DNA from: Bimuria novae-zelandiae CBS 107.79 | Lineage: Eukaryota > Ascomycota > Dothideomycetes > Pleosporales > Didymosphaeriaceae | Length of the DNA: 37,251 bases | Reading direction: 5' to 3' | Assembly (NCBI GenBank): GCA_010015655.1 | Contig: ML976755.1 | Span: 137,310-174,560 of the forward strand | Shown: positions 8,914 to 19,560 of the stretch, one piece after another | Position numbering within the stretch: position 1 is the stretch's first letter | Layout of the letters: the number at the start of each line of letters is the position of its first letter | Program-made: the position numbers and the translations under genes | The notes under the pieces: model-generated | Seen by the model: only the letters and a program-made list of their open reading frames with translations | Told to the model about the DNA's origin: nothing | The model's database searches: none

Positions 8914-9552
8914 CTACACAGCCCCTAAGCCAGACTTCCCCTTCTCCTTCCTAATCCTAGACCTTGCCAGTGGTGGTGCGTTGACAAAGCTTGCTATCTG
9001 CATTTCTACATCCCGGCTCACGGACGCAGCGGGATCTTTGCTTGTCGCTTCTCTTCGTGCCCGCTGCTTGTCTTTACATCGCTTGATCGTGCATGTGTGT
9101 AAGACCCAAATTGTGAAGCCGATGAAGAATGGCGCGAAGAAGACTAGGGGAATGAACGCTGCTAGAGGGATCGGTCCCACGTTAGGGGGAAGCTTCTCGA
9201 CAATCGTCGTGGTCGCTGCAGGAGGGCGGTTTATTGTAGCGGAAGTTGCGGTATCGCGGATAATGGATGTGAAGGTGATGCTTGAAATCGTCGCTGAAGG
9301 GGCTGTCAAGGATAAGGTACCCTTATAGAATGGTTTACGTAACGGTTGTGAAGTGCGTTGGGGGGTGTAGCGAGGAACTTCGTTTTCGTGAAAGCTACGG
9401 TCTATGCAAATGATAATAATTAAGTCAACTGGGTTTGTGTAGTAATGTGAAGATTTCGAAGAATTGGAAGTATGGTAGTACTTGCGGGCCTGGGGATTGC
9501 TGATCCAGGACAAAGGCAAGATAATCGCGAGAAAGAAACAGTGGCGTTTCAT
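8914..9552 (-). CDS. hypothetical type I single-pass membrane protein, 212 aa
   Basis: Function unknown. The ATG at 9550-9552 begins a typical signal peptide (MKRHCFFLAIILPLSW, cleavage probably after NPQA, residue 22). Residues 23-125 form a Ser/Thr-rich, probably glycosylated outer part, with a hydrophobic patch at 43-50. Residues about 128-154 are a transmembrane helix (PLAAFIPLVFFAPFFIGFTI), followed by the basic stop-transfer IKRCKDKQRARR and a polar tail to 212. The frame is complete and unmutated. Neighbours on both sides are on the same strand and share the layout but no clear sequence identity. The patch at 43-50 could come from an unspliced short intron. Confidence 0.72.
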   Translation of the reverse strand: MKRHCFFLAIILPLSWISNPQARKYYHTSNSSKSSHYYTNPVDLIIIICIDRSFHENEVPRYTPQRTSQPLRKPFYKGTLSLTAPSATISSITFTSIIRDTATSATINRPPAATTTIVEKLPPNVGPIPLAAFIPLVFFAPFFIGFTIWVLHTCTIKRCKDKQRARREATSKDPAASVSRDVEMQIASFVNAPPLARSRIRKEKGKSGLGAV

Positions 9553-9738
9553 AGTTGCACGATGTGAATACCCTGAGACAGCATTTTTTCTGTTCCGTGA
9601 ATATCACGAACGCTATATTGGGTTTGTCACCTATGACCGTTGTAGCGACGATGCAAGTGCTCAAGTGAATGAAACGTCACGTGATGAACAGCGAATGAAA
9701 ATACTGCAGTGTGAATGCTCACTTATTATGATCGAATC

Positions 9739-10055
9739 TCACTGAATCTTCGCATCAAAATAGAGATACCACGACCTATGGCTCGATATGAAATGTGTAT
9801 TTCTTCGTCTCTGACCAAACTCAAGGTATCGGCGATTGAATCGTCGGAGACAACCTTTCAGAGTCTTTGAAAATACAACTGACCAACTTCCGTTTTTTTT
9901 CTTCCCATTTGCCTCTACCGCTGGGTTGATAATGGCAGAATTTGACGGGGGGCCAGTAATCGCAGACTCATGGTCTTCCTTCGCTCCCATTCCTGAATTC
10001 CGGTCGCGTAGTTCTTCCGCTACCTCGCTTAAGGTGGGCTAAGGTGGAGGCAGTT
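9739..10055 (-). CDS. uncertain open frame downstream of the mucin-like gene, possibly its 3' exon
   Basis: From about 10055 the minus strand reads PLTKPAFVVNKLPPP, one TAG (former CAG?), then PTLSEVAEELRDRNSGM, and from an ATG at 9988-9990 a further 83 codons to 9739. The composition (Pro, Glu and Ser, then Lys/Arg) resembles a cytoplasmic tail. It is not in frame with the TM exon ending at 10239, so it would need an intron. An AG after TTAAG near 10030 would give a matching phase with a GT at the TM exon end, but that pair is weak. Independent small gene or chance frame are alternatives. Confidence 0.3.
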
Positions 10056-10238
10056 TGTTTACTACGAACGCTGGTTTAGTTAGGGGCCGGCACTCCCGAT
10101 GGCAGTTGGTTGAGTGGTCTCCATAGCATGGTCAGAGCCAACCGTGTGTGCTGAGAGTTCTACGCCGACTTCTAGGTCGCTGTTCAGGTTCCTGGGTATA
10201 TACAGGCAATTTATGGAGCTTGTGGAAGAGGTGGGCTC

Positions 10239-11043
10239 CTACTGTTGTCGCGGCTTTCTTCCACACCCCCTCAGAAAGCAACAGCAGAGTAAAAGCAACG
10301 CGACAGCCGCAAGGATTCCCACTATTGTGCCTATGATTACACCAGATTCCGGGTGCTTATTCGACAGTGATGGATCCCCTTTAGATGAAGGTAGAATAAT
10401 TGTGGAAGTCTACGATGTGTTAGCGCAGTTAACCAAAGTAAGATCTCCTTACCAATTCCGCTGTAGTAGAGTTTTCCTGAGTGATCAAAGATGGAGGCTG
10501 AGAACCACCAGAGGGAATAAATGTAGTCTTTAAAGTGGTAGGTGTAGTCAGGAGCGCATCATCGCTAGAGGTTAGAATAGGGAGCAGGAAGGTGGGCCAT
10601 GAGGAATGATGGTTTATGACTGTTGGCGTAGAAACAGAGGGCACGAATGTTGGCAGTTCCGGCGGTTCAGACTGAAAGTCTGTAGTTGTTATCGTGAGTA
10701 CCGTATGTATAGGTGGGCTCTCCAGGTCTCCAGTGCGAATGGTAAACGAGCGATCCCAGTGACTAAGTACAGTTGAGGGGGTAGTTCTGTCGTCTATCGG
10801 GTAGCTTGGATCCACTTCCATGGTCTGGCTTGTTGGCTCGCGCGGACTATCGGTTGTTGCAGGATTTATGACAGGCAATAGAGCATTCGACGGTAGGCCG
10901 AGGAACGGTGTTCTTATAGGAACAAATGAGCGCGTAGTGGTCACTACCGAAGTCGCCTCTATAATAGATCCAATATTGAATGTTCCTGTTCCCATAAGCG
11001 ACTCCGAACCTTCATTCCGGAGTGTCGACAGCGCCGCTAGCAT
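10239..11043 (-). CDS. hypothetical Ser/Thr-rich mucin-like single-pass membrane protein, two exons
   Basis: Function unknown. Exon 1 (11043-10453, 197 codons) starts at ATG 11041-11043 and is rich in Thr, Ser and Pro, like O-mannosylated fungal wall sensors. The frame would end soon after. A 43-nt intron at 10410-10452 (GTAAGG start, GCTAACA branch-like box, TAG end) joins it in frame to exon 2 (10409-10239, 56 codons). Exon 2 holds a textbook helix, GVIIGTIVGILAAVALLLLC (residues about 220-243), then Cys and basic residues (RGCGRKPRQQ) and TAG. The splice restoring a perfect membrane helix is strong support. No signal peptide follows the ATG; the frame is open upstream to about 11108, so a 5' exon may be missing. 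After the TAG (10239-10241) the frame continues 52 codons to TAA at 10080-10082. Confidence 0.68.
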
Positions 11044-11424
11044 GATTGTGACTGTTGGAACACTACAGGAGGACGGAGGACTGATAGATGAATGTAAGGT
11101 ACATCCCTAATTCGTGACTTGATTTGGCTGTTGAATACGGAAGGAAAGGTTTTGATGTAAGCTGTTACGATTCTGTGTTGCTCAAGTACTGTCCCTCATT
11201 CAAGCTAATAAAAATTCAATGAGAAGTCATTGAATGAAAACTTCGGCTCTTTCTACGCTTAATGGACAGAGACTGAATATTCTACTTGTCACATGCTCAT
11301 TGATTGATTGTTTTACAAGTGAGATTTTGACGTTGTAGGCAATATAATTACTAGGTTCACGATCGAGTGGCTTGGTTTCGTAGAAATATTATAAATTTCA
11401 AGTGATTTCTTTCCGGTAAAGCAA
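11044..11424. other. intergenic, promoter side of the mucin-like gene, up to the hAT target site
   Basis: Unmutated, moderately AT-rich sequence. An in-frame extension of the mucin-like gene reaches about 11108, preceded by a TAG that could be a splice acceptor. No convincing signal-peptide exon was found further up. The stretch ends at the 8-bp hAT target duplication. Confidence 0.5.
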
Positions 11425-11432
11425 GTTTGCAG

Positions 11433-11459
11433 CAGCGCTTTCAACTTACAGTACTCCGC
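11433..11459 (+). repeat. hAT left terminal inverted repeat
   Basis: Starts CAGCGCTTTCAAC. It pairs with 22783-22809 on the other strand with three mismatches in 27. Flanked outside by the target copy GTTTGCAG at 11425-11432. Confidence 0.85.
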
Positions 11460-11669
11460 ACCGCACCGAGCTTCTGTACGTTCGTGTGGGTAGTAGGGGG
11501 AAATACGTACGTACGGCACACCAAGGCAGTGAGGGAGGTGCGTTACGTACAGCGTAGAGGTCCAATTTCTGGCCGTACGGGCGGTAGAGTATATAGAAAT
11601 TGCCTAATTAGGAAGGAACTTGGCGGAGAGGTCGCTAGGGAGCTCATTGGCGACGTCGTCGCCCTCCTT

Positions 11670-12240
11670 CTACTCCTTCCGCTGCTCTCCATCCTTCTTG
11701 ACGATGTGGGCAACCAGCTGGGTGAGGTAACTCGTGACGGCGTCTCTCCTCAGCCAGTTCTTTTGAAGCTGGAGAGCTTTATCACCGCTGGGGACAGTGA
11801 GTTGCGACCGCACGTGACTGTACGTTTGGCGGAGGAGAAACAGCGCTCGCAGTCGTACGAGTTAACTGGCACGAAGAGGTGACCCATGGCCATTTTATAG
11901 ACGATTAGGTAACGTTTCTACCCTATCTCCGTCCACTAGCAGTTTAAATCTTAGAGTAAAGCTACTAAATTAGGGAACGGTAATATAATAAGTTTATTCT
12001 TATAAAAACTATTAAAATACTTATTTAGCTAAGTTATATATTTTTACTAGTTAAAGTTCTTCTTACTAGTAAAAAAGTAATTATTAACTTATATTATATA
12101 AATTTTATAATTATCGCTAGCGTACGCGCTAGGGACTTTATCTTTATTAAGTACCTTAAGTAGTTACTTATTATTATCTCTCTTATAGAGATTCTCTACC
12201 TCTAAGTATTATTTAAAGACGTCTTTAATAGACTTTTCTG
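11670..12240 (-). pseudogene. hAT transposase, C-terminal part with dimerisation domain, frameshifted
   Basis: The minus strand reads IGQKRYLIVYKMAMGHLFVP, then SYDCERCFSSAKRT (CERCFSS codons at about 11834-11857), the hAT-specific C-terminal signature (pattern SaxxERxFS), then NSLSPAVI. After a one-base frame change near 11775 it reads DKALQLQKNWLRRDAVTSYL and ends at TAG 11670-11672. N-terminal to the signature, 11930-12240 reads as a RIP-mutated hAT-like stretch. The part nearest the terminus is hardly mutated while the rest is riddled with stops. BED finger and catalytic core were not recognised. Confidence 0.8.
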
Positions 12241-13590
12241 CCTTCTTACGCCACAGCTCATGCCTCCACTAGTAGGTCTTAAACTAGGAGAGTTATAGAA
12301 ATAGGTAAAGGGCAGTGGCAATACAATACAGTAATAGTAAACTATTAAGGATAAGCTTTTTAAAATACGTAATAAGCTTCTTAAGGGCGAGCGCAACGCT
12401 AGAGACTATATAATTATAGTACTTAAAGTCCTTAATTTAATAGATACTATTTTTATTATTACTACTAAAAAACGCGTAAATTTCTTATAGGTTAATAATT
12501 ATATACTATAAGCTTCTAAATCTTTTACTACTAGCATTACCCTTTAGTAACTTTATATTCTTATAAAACGCCTTTAAAATCTATATTATAATAAAGATTT
12601 AATTTTACTTGACATCTAAAAGCGCGTTAATTATAGAGGAGTATTTATTATTTATAGTAAAGACGTTATTTTAAACACGCTTAAAGAATTATTAGATAAG
12701 CTTATAAAGCTTGTTATAATAAAGTAATATAAAATAAACGCTATATTAGTGGATACTACTATCTTTAACTAAATTAAAAGTAAAAAAGTTAAAAACGTTA
12801 TTCAAATTAAGTAATAAGCGCTACATATTTTAAAAAAGACGCCTTTTTTTATAAGAATTATAAATCGCGTTTATAAGGTTATAGAGCGTACTAATAGTAC
12901 GACGACTAGAGAATAAAACGTATTACTTTTTAGACAATAACTAAGATAATTCATTTTTAAATTTACTAACGCTATTACTATGTAAAAGCTTTTATAATAA
13001 GATTACTTATATACCCTATATAATGTATTTAGCGCTAGGTACTAATATAGAGATCCTTAGGCGTAACAGCTTTAAGCTTATTAATAAATATTATGCTATT
13101 ATTTATAGCGTTATTCCATATAAAGTAATAGAGTTTCTACGTAAAATTGTACTTATAAATAATATTAAAAATAATTTAAGCTTATATAGCACTTATATAA
13201 TTACAAGATATAGCTTAAAAAGTTATAAGTAGGTTGCATTATTAATATTTAGTATTTAAAAGGCACGTTAGTAAGGCTTAGATTTCTATTAGTTTTCTTA
13301 AAACTATCTATTTTTAGGATCTTGGTATGGCGCTAGCACTGCATACTAATAAAGTAGGTAATAACTCTTAGAAAGTCTATATTATTTAATAAGCTCTATA
13401 TATCGTAACTTACGCTTATTTTACTTACTAAAGTACTTAAAATACTTTAAATCTTTTACTTTTTATTTCTAAGGCGCGTTATTATATATTTAAAAAAAAG
13501 TAGTAAGGCTTATAGGCAGGGCGTAGAGTAGTAGAGTTTAGTTTTAGGTTAATAAGTCTCTTATTAATAGATATACTTATAAGGACAGGT
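12241..13590. other. RIP-mutated repeat sequence, not classified
   Basis: Very AT-rich with frequent TAG/TAA. On the plus strand, with stops read as Gln, a long frame runs about 12380-13100 (for example ARDYIIIVLKVLNLIDTI and a YRGVFIIYSKDVILNTLKEL segment). I do not recognise the family. It may be part of the hAT interior, another insertion or a misleading frame. Confidence 0.4.
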
Positions 13591-13660
13591 ACGGTCTCCT
13601 GCAACTAGAGAAGTAGATACGTTGGCTCTATTTTAGCTATACTAAGATACGGAGACTATT

Positions 13661-13697
13661 CCTTGCACCGGCAACATCGCCCGCACACGGACCACCT
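13661..13697 (+). repeat. piggyBac left terminal inverted repeat
   Basis: 37 bp beginning CCTTGCACC and ending GGACCACCT, a 35/37 inverted match to 15913-15949. The two differences are C/T transitions. Confidence 0.88.
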
Positions 13698-14039
13698 GGT
13701 GATAGCCAATCGGATGATCGCTCCGATCTGGGCAGAACACTAGAATTAATGCAGTTTGTATAGAAATTTGTATAGATATTACATTTCTAAAGGTCTTAAC
13801 TTCTAATTACTTAATACTTAAGCTTGCTTTTATGTCAACTTCCTTAATAGTTTAATGTTGTCGGAGGTGCTCCTGCCAGCACTCAGGCCTAATTTCTGGC
13901 CTACATAAAGGCAAGCGGCAAAGCGTACACCCATAGTAAGTACGCGGAGGACGCTGGGCACGCTTGCGTCGCTATGGATTATTAGACACATGACCTAGAG
14001 GTACCCGAGATGTCTAAGACTTATATAATTAACGTGCGT

Positions 14040-15420
14040 TTTTAACATAAGTAGTATAGGTCTTAGACTCTCTAAATAGCCTTATAGACTTATAAGCGCT
14101 CTCTTTAGTAATAATAATATTATTAAGTCTCTCGCGCTTCTTATGACCCCTTGCTAATTATCCGCCACGCTTAAATAACTACTTAATAAGGTTGTATAGG
14201 AACTTTTTATAGCCGCCACGTTTAGCGACGGTAGAGGAGGAGTAAGAGGAGAGTCTGTAATAGTTATTAAGTATAAGATCTAGCAAAAAGTACTAGAGGG
14301 GCTTCTATGTGCGCCGCTTGGCTTGCTAGACGCTATAGTAGCTCTTTGCCTAGTTAAACTAATCTATCTTGCTTTTATGCTTGTTGTAGTTGTCTATTAT
14401 CTTAGGTATACCTAATAACTTAATAGGCTCGTTGCTAAAGGCCTTCTTAAATAGTTTTTAGTCTCTCTAAGAGGTTTTAAAGTAATAGCGGAGCTTTATA
14501 ACGAGGCAAGCAGCTAGGTAGCAACTCTTATTAGTAAGTTTTAGTATATTATTAAGCCTTAAGAAACTCACCCTTAGCAATAGTACTAGTAAAAAGAACT
14601 ACCTAATTATCTCTTTAAGTAACTTATAGGACTTTCTTACTTTTTAAGAGCGCCTAGTACGTTTCTCCCTATTCTATCTTGCCCGAAAACGTTATCTTAA
14701 GCTTTATAAAGTCACTATTAAAGCGCTCCTTAGTTAGCTTTACGCGGGCGCGCGTTACTACTATAGGCGCCTTAGACATTAGCTCTACTATCGCGTTTAA
14801 CTTAAATCTCTCCTCTATTACTATTTTTATTGTCCTTATAGTGCCCGCGCACCCTACGCTATTATCTTTTAAGTATTTAAGTATAGGGATAGTATTAAAG
14901 AGATTATTATCTTAGATAATATAATAATTTAGTAGAAATTAATAACGCCTAGCAGCGTCCTTAGCAAGTATAAAAGTAATAAGAATAGACTTAGTTAGCA
15001 TAAAGAGCAGCGTTTCTACTCCTATAAAAGTAAGTAAGTTTACTAGACCTCGCCTAGCACCTCTAGCATAAAATAACTAGTTTAGAATTACTCTATTGTT
15101 AGCTAAATACTAGATTTTATACCCCTCTATCATTAGCTTTATTTTAATTATAATAACCTTACTCGCGCGTTCTATAAATCTTGCTATTACTTTATTAATG
15201 TAAAAGTATTTACTAGGAATTTAGTACTTAAAGCTGCGCTCGCGCAATAACTCTAAAAGACCTTATACTTAGCTAAAGGGCAATTTAAAGCTTTAATTAA
15301 CCTCTATTAGGTATAAGTATTAATTTAGCTGCTTCTAGCGTTTCTATAACATGTAGAGATTAACTTTATACGTAGGCGCTGTCCTATAAAGTTTCCGCTA
15401 ATACTCCTTAAGCGATGGCT
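14040..15420 (-). pseudogene. piggyBac transposase (DDE_Tnp_1_7), RIP-degraded
   Basis: With stops ignored, the minus strand reads PSKYFYINKVIARFIERASK, then LMIEGYKIQYLANNRVILNQ, aligning with the piggyBac core around its first catalytic Asp (pattern VDEMMVRF; the Asp is now Asn). It continues YYIIQDNNLFNTIPILKYL (second Asp retained, pattern YLDNFFTS). The C-terminal hallmark follows at about 14270-14400: PKIIDNYNKHKSKIDQF, AKSYYSVQQAKRRTQKPL, LLDLILNNYYRLSSYS. It would cut and paste the element between its inverted repeats. Inactive. Confidence 0.88.
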
Positions 15421-15912
15421 CTTTATAAAGCGCTATATATATAATAATTCTAAAGTAGGTATATAGCTCGCTTATCGAAGTTAGTTTCTATTTACGGTGG
15501 TTAGGTGTTAATAGCGCTTTAGCTTAAAGCTTTTTAGCGTGCTAATTTGTATAGTATATAATTTAATTAAGAAGCTTAGCGTCGTAAAATAAGTTAAACA
15601 AGGAAATAGGAGAATTAATATCTATATGCTAAGGTACCTAAGCGCGTCTAAAAGTATATAGATTATTTATTTTAAGTAGTTGCTAGGCAGCTAGCGATGT
15701 ACGCGGTAAGTTAAGTAAAATACTATCTTTTTAACTGTGCTTTGTAAATTTTATAAAGTTAGGATTGTTACTAATAGGCGCTATACGTTTTAGCATGCTT
15801 ATATATACTAGAAATTTTAAAAAAGTCGTGTTTTAGCTAGTAATTAATAATTGCTAACATCATGACGCAGGTCTTGGTGTTTTAGTAATTAATTATCTGA
15901 TTTGCTATTAAG

Positions 15913-15949
15913 AGGTGATCCGTGTGCGGGCGATGTTGCTGGTGCAAGG
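15913..15949 (-). repeat. piggyBac right terminal inverted repeat
   Basis: Plus strand AGGTGATCCGTGTGCGGGCG onward, the reverse complement of the left repeat with two transitions. Confidence 0.88.
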
Positions 15950-16090
15950 GATAGGTGTATGGGCTCGCAGCGCTTTTGTGCGCTTATTAAAGCGAAATAA
16001 CTATTTATTTAAGGTAACTACGCTAGGTGCACGAGCAGTTACGCCTTATACGTAAGGTTATATAATCTACTAGTATACTAGGCCATTATA

Positions 16091-16101
16091 GTACCCCCTT
16101 T
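16091..16101 (-). other. Gypsy-1 polypurine tract and LTR start
   Basis: On the minus strand AAAGGGGG precedes TACTATAATGG. If the LTR began TG, one G-to-A explains TA. The LTR then runs left to 15951, where the piggyBac repeat interrupts it, and resumes left of 13661 to an undefined end near 13590. Confidence 0.5.
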
Positions 16102-18529
16102 AAGGTAGGCTTAGTCCTCTAAGTTTATTATGCTACTTCCTCCTTCGTGCTTTACTCTATACTATCTTATCTATAGCTTAATTATCCTTCTTTATTATCC
16201 ATAGGTGCTTGTTACTCTTATACGCTTATAATTAGGCGTTTAGTTATAATAGTGGGCTAGGTTTCGTTAGATAAGCTTAGTAGTAGTCTTTAACCTTATA
16301 GGGCGCTCCCTTAAAGCCTTAGGCATTATAATAGGTACAGTTAAGATTATATATAGTCTAAAAGACCTTATACTATAGGCGTCTATAATATATATAGTTA
16401 TTAAAAGAATTTTTACCTATTATATTAGGGTATTATTAACCTTAATTAGTTCTTCCTTAGGTTTGATCTAGCCTAGTAGAGAGTTTATAGTAGCTTTGCG
16501 TAGGCGATCTACGTAAAAGACGTTATATATATAATAAAAGTCTTACTTCATAGAAGTAACCTTTTATAGTAATAACTAAAGAGGGCTTATATATTTACTA
16601 ATTAAGCTTTAAGCTAAGGTGGCTAGTATTAAAGCCTTTAGGCGTAATCTAGACTTAGTTACCTGCTATAAAATTAAGTTTATATTATTGTTTATTTACT
16701 TAGCGTGCTTACTACTACTGAGCCTAGGTAATATCTTTTTATACTATTTTTATAGCTAGCGTTATAGTGTTATATTAAATTCTTACGTAGTTCTGCGCTT
16801 ACTCTTAGGACGACTATTTATAAGTAGTAGGCAAGATCCTTGTCCGCTCCTTCTAGCCCTAATAGTAAATAGGCTAGTATCCGAACTTAATCTTATATAG
16901 TAATGACTTATAGTCATATAAGATAGTATTGCCTAAGCCTAGTCTATATAGGATAGCAGGCCTAACTAGTTATTTTAATTGCAGGTCTAACTAGTTATTT
17001 TAATAATATTTAATAAAGGGGGATAGGCGCTAGTTAAGGTACTAGTGTATAATTTTTATATTACTATTTATTAAAAGGTAATAAGCTATTAATAGCTTCT
17101 ACTTAATACTTATAAGTTAATATAACTTGTTTATAAAGGCTAAGACGAACTAAGGGTCTCTATGAAAAATAATAAACTTAGGTAGACTATATATCTACTA
17201 AGTATAGTAATAGTACAAGTCCGCTGCTTACTTAGCTATAGTTATTTTATAGCAAGATAGTAAAAAGCAGCGTTTACTTAGATAGTTAACTATAATAAAA
17301 ATATTATTATATCCTTTTTATTAGGTAGAATTAACTTAAGGTCTATTAAGACGTCTTACTATACTTATTCTAGTATTAGTAGTAACTTTAGTAGCCCTAG
17401 GATATAATTATAAGGTACGTAACTCTATTAGTAAGCCTTATAGATAGCTACGTAGGTATCTACGTTCTTAGTTATGTTTAGCTAATAGTACTAGTCACTA
17501 AGTAGTTTGCTAGTCTTGTGTTTTCCTAAGTAAGTAGTAATTTATACAGTATAGATAGCTTAAATTAAGTAGGTACGTAAGAAGTAAACAGCTAGAATAT
17601 CTAATTAGTCCTAGCATAGAAGTAAAACTTAATTATTTAAATTTTATAGTACTTAGGAGTCTATTTAAGCTTTTTTTTATAGCTTTTATAGGCTATTATA
17701 ATTTTAATTTATTTTAATTACCAAATTAACAAGGGCATGAGGAACTTCTGTAGAGGGGAAGACTATAAAGGTATTAGAGGCTATAATCTTAAGCCTCTAC
17801 TATAGTCCTTAGGTAGCGAGTTTAGTAAGCTAGGCTATAGCTATTTACACTATGGTAATGTCTAGCTACTTAGCCTCTATAAAGGCTCTTATATAAGCTA
17901 CTTTATCCTTTTTTTATTATTTATAGTTTTTCTTACTTGCGTGACAGCGCGTTAGCTACTATATTAGTAATATTAGCTATTTAGCGCTATTACTAATTAT
18001 TAAGCTCTAAAGTACTTTTTTACTAAGTAAGAGCTTACTCCTTAATAAATACGCTAGTCTATAATAGTAGCTAATTTTAACTTAAAGCTTACCTAATAAC
18101 TAAAGTTATTTGTAAATTAATAAGCTAAGATCTTTACTCTTTAAGGCTATAGATTATAGCAAGTATCTCTTTATTATAAATATTATAGTTTTAAAGTAGA
18201 AAGTAATAGGTTGCTAGAGTCTATTATTCTATAGCTAAGAGAGTACGCTAGCAATAATACTATTACTCGCGTTTATTTTTATACGTATTACGCGGTAGAG
18301 AGAGTAGTAAGTAAGTACGTTATTTAATAGTATAAGGTCTTTAGCTTACTAGAAGGCTATAAACTCGTGCTTACTAAAGGTATACTAGGCCCCCTTTTTA
18401 AGGAGTTTTATAAGTAGTCTAACAATGCGTTTGTAGTCCTTAAGAAAGGTTTAGTAGAAATTATAAAAGCCTAAAAATAACTATATAGTTTTAATTGATA
18501 TAGGTACTAACTAGTCCTATATAATAGTA

Positions 18530-19560
18530 ATTGTTTTTTAATTTTTCTAAATATTTTGCGTGCTAATAATAAGACTTAGGAACTTTACATTTATTACCAT
18601 AAACTTGCATCTCTTAATATCTACTTATAAACTAGCGTCGCGGAGTTATTTAAGCACCTGCGTAATATACTCCTTATAGTATAGTAAATCCTCAAAGTAG
18701 ATAAGGAAATTGTCTAGATATACTATATAAAAGTTATTAAGTAGGCTATATAGTACTTTATTAATATATTACTAAAAGGTAACTAGTCTATTATTGTCAG
18801 ATTTGATAGTGTTCTGTCACTTTAAGATAATGCGATAATGAGAGTTGATGGATGTGATGATCGATTGTGGAAACCGTGGATGTGCGCAAGGTGTCTATCT
18901 AGCGATGTTTCACGCTTGCACTATATAGGATAGTGCAGGGGCAATAGTGCGCCAGCCTCCCTTCTTCATCCTATCGCACTCTGGGCGATAGTTTAGGTGA
19001 GGAGACAGTAGATGGGTCGCACTCATACTGTAGGCAACAGTATAACTTACTGTGATTCACAGTAGGTTGTCTAATCTGACAATTATAGTGACTAAATAGA
19101 AGTATATAATACTTGAAGTTACTATAGCGTATATAAATGGTAGTTAGGCTCTCTACTTCCTTGTCTAGTTAAATGTGATAGTAGGCCTATTATATATTTA
19201 GCTTAGTAAACACCTTAGCACAGGCAAGCCTTATAAGGGTTTTTTAAATAAGTAAAAAAAAGTAAATATCCTTCTTTATAATTACGTTAAGCTTATAGTA
19301 GTTAATATAAAACTACTATCCCCCTTTAGGCTTTTTAGTAAATAGTACTAGTAAGGCGTATAGAGCGTTGCTGTGGGTAATAAAACTACGTTAAAAGAAG
19401 TTATTTAGGTAGTCCTTAATAAGCTATAATGACTCTAGAGATGTATTATATAGTAGGCTTAATGCTGGCGTATTATCCGTGATTAGCTTAATATTATAAT
19501 TAACGGTATTATAGTATAGTAGTATTATATTAAAGTTCTTTTTTAAAAAGTAAGCTAGGG
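18530..19560 (-). pseudogene. Gypsy-1 reverse transcriptase, split by a solo LTR
   Basis: Upstream part (right): FITHSNALYALLVLFTKKPK, GGQQFYINYYKLNVIIKKD and KVFTKLNIQQAYYHIQLDKE, matching the Ty3/Gypsy RT from its N-terminus to the FTKLDxxxAYHxI block. After the LTR at 18795-19081 the frame resumes with TFQQYINKVL and YLDNFLIYFEDL (catalytic YLDD now YLDN at 18709-18720), then KCKF and VKFLGLIIS (one codon read through a mutation). The parts join across the ATTAT target copy. Inactive. Confidence 0.9.
18795..19081. repeat. Copia-3-family solo LTR, 287 bp, with 5-bp target duplication
   Basis: TGTCAGATTT...AATCTGACA, flanked by ATTAT at 18790-18794 and 19082-19086. Nearly identical to the left LTR of Copia-3 (31801-32087), which differs only by C-to-T/G-to-A changes near its ends. 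It lies in the heavily mutated Gypsy-1 reverse transcriptase yet is itself clean, so it either arrived after that element was mutated or was spared because of its small size. Confidence 0.95.

Larger units (their letters stand above)
13661..15949 (-). mobile_element. piggyBac-type DNA transposon with 37-bp terminal inverted repeats
   Basis: The left end 13661-13697 starts CCTTGCACCGGCAACATCGC, and 15913-15949 is its reverse complement with 35 of 37 bases matching. The 2289-bp interior is strongly RIP-mutated and encodes a piggyBac transposase on the minus strand. Both repeats are almost free of mutation. The flanking bases are TATT (left) and GATA (right); neither side shows the TTAA duplication expected for piggyBac. 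RIP changes C to T and cannot erase TTAA, so the target is odd or the ends differ slightly. It interrupts the LTR of Gypsy-1. Confidence 0.85.

Noticed and set aside
11427..11882. Plus-strand open frame of 151 codons with a hydrophobic Leu run
   Set aside because: It mirrors the hAT transposase C-terminus on the minus strand; the Leu run is the complement of Lys/Glu codons.
13023..13232. Open frame of 69 codons in mutated sequence
   Set aside because: AT-rich sequence with Ile/Tyr/Asn/Lys bias and no motif; a different frame reads through the same region more consistently.
14679..14915. Plus-strand open frame of 78 codons
   Set aside because: It is antisense to the piggyBac transposase.
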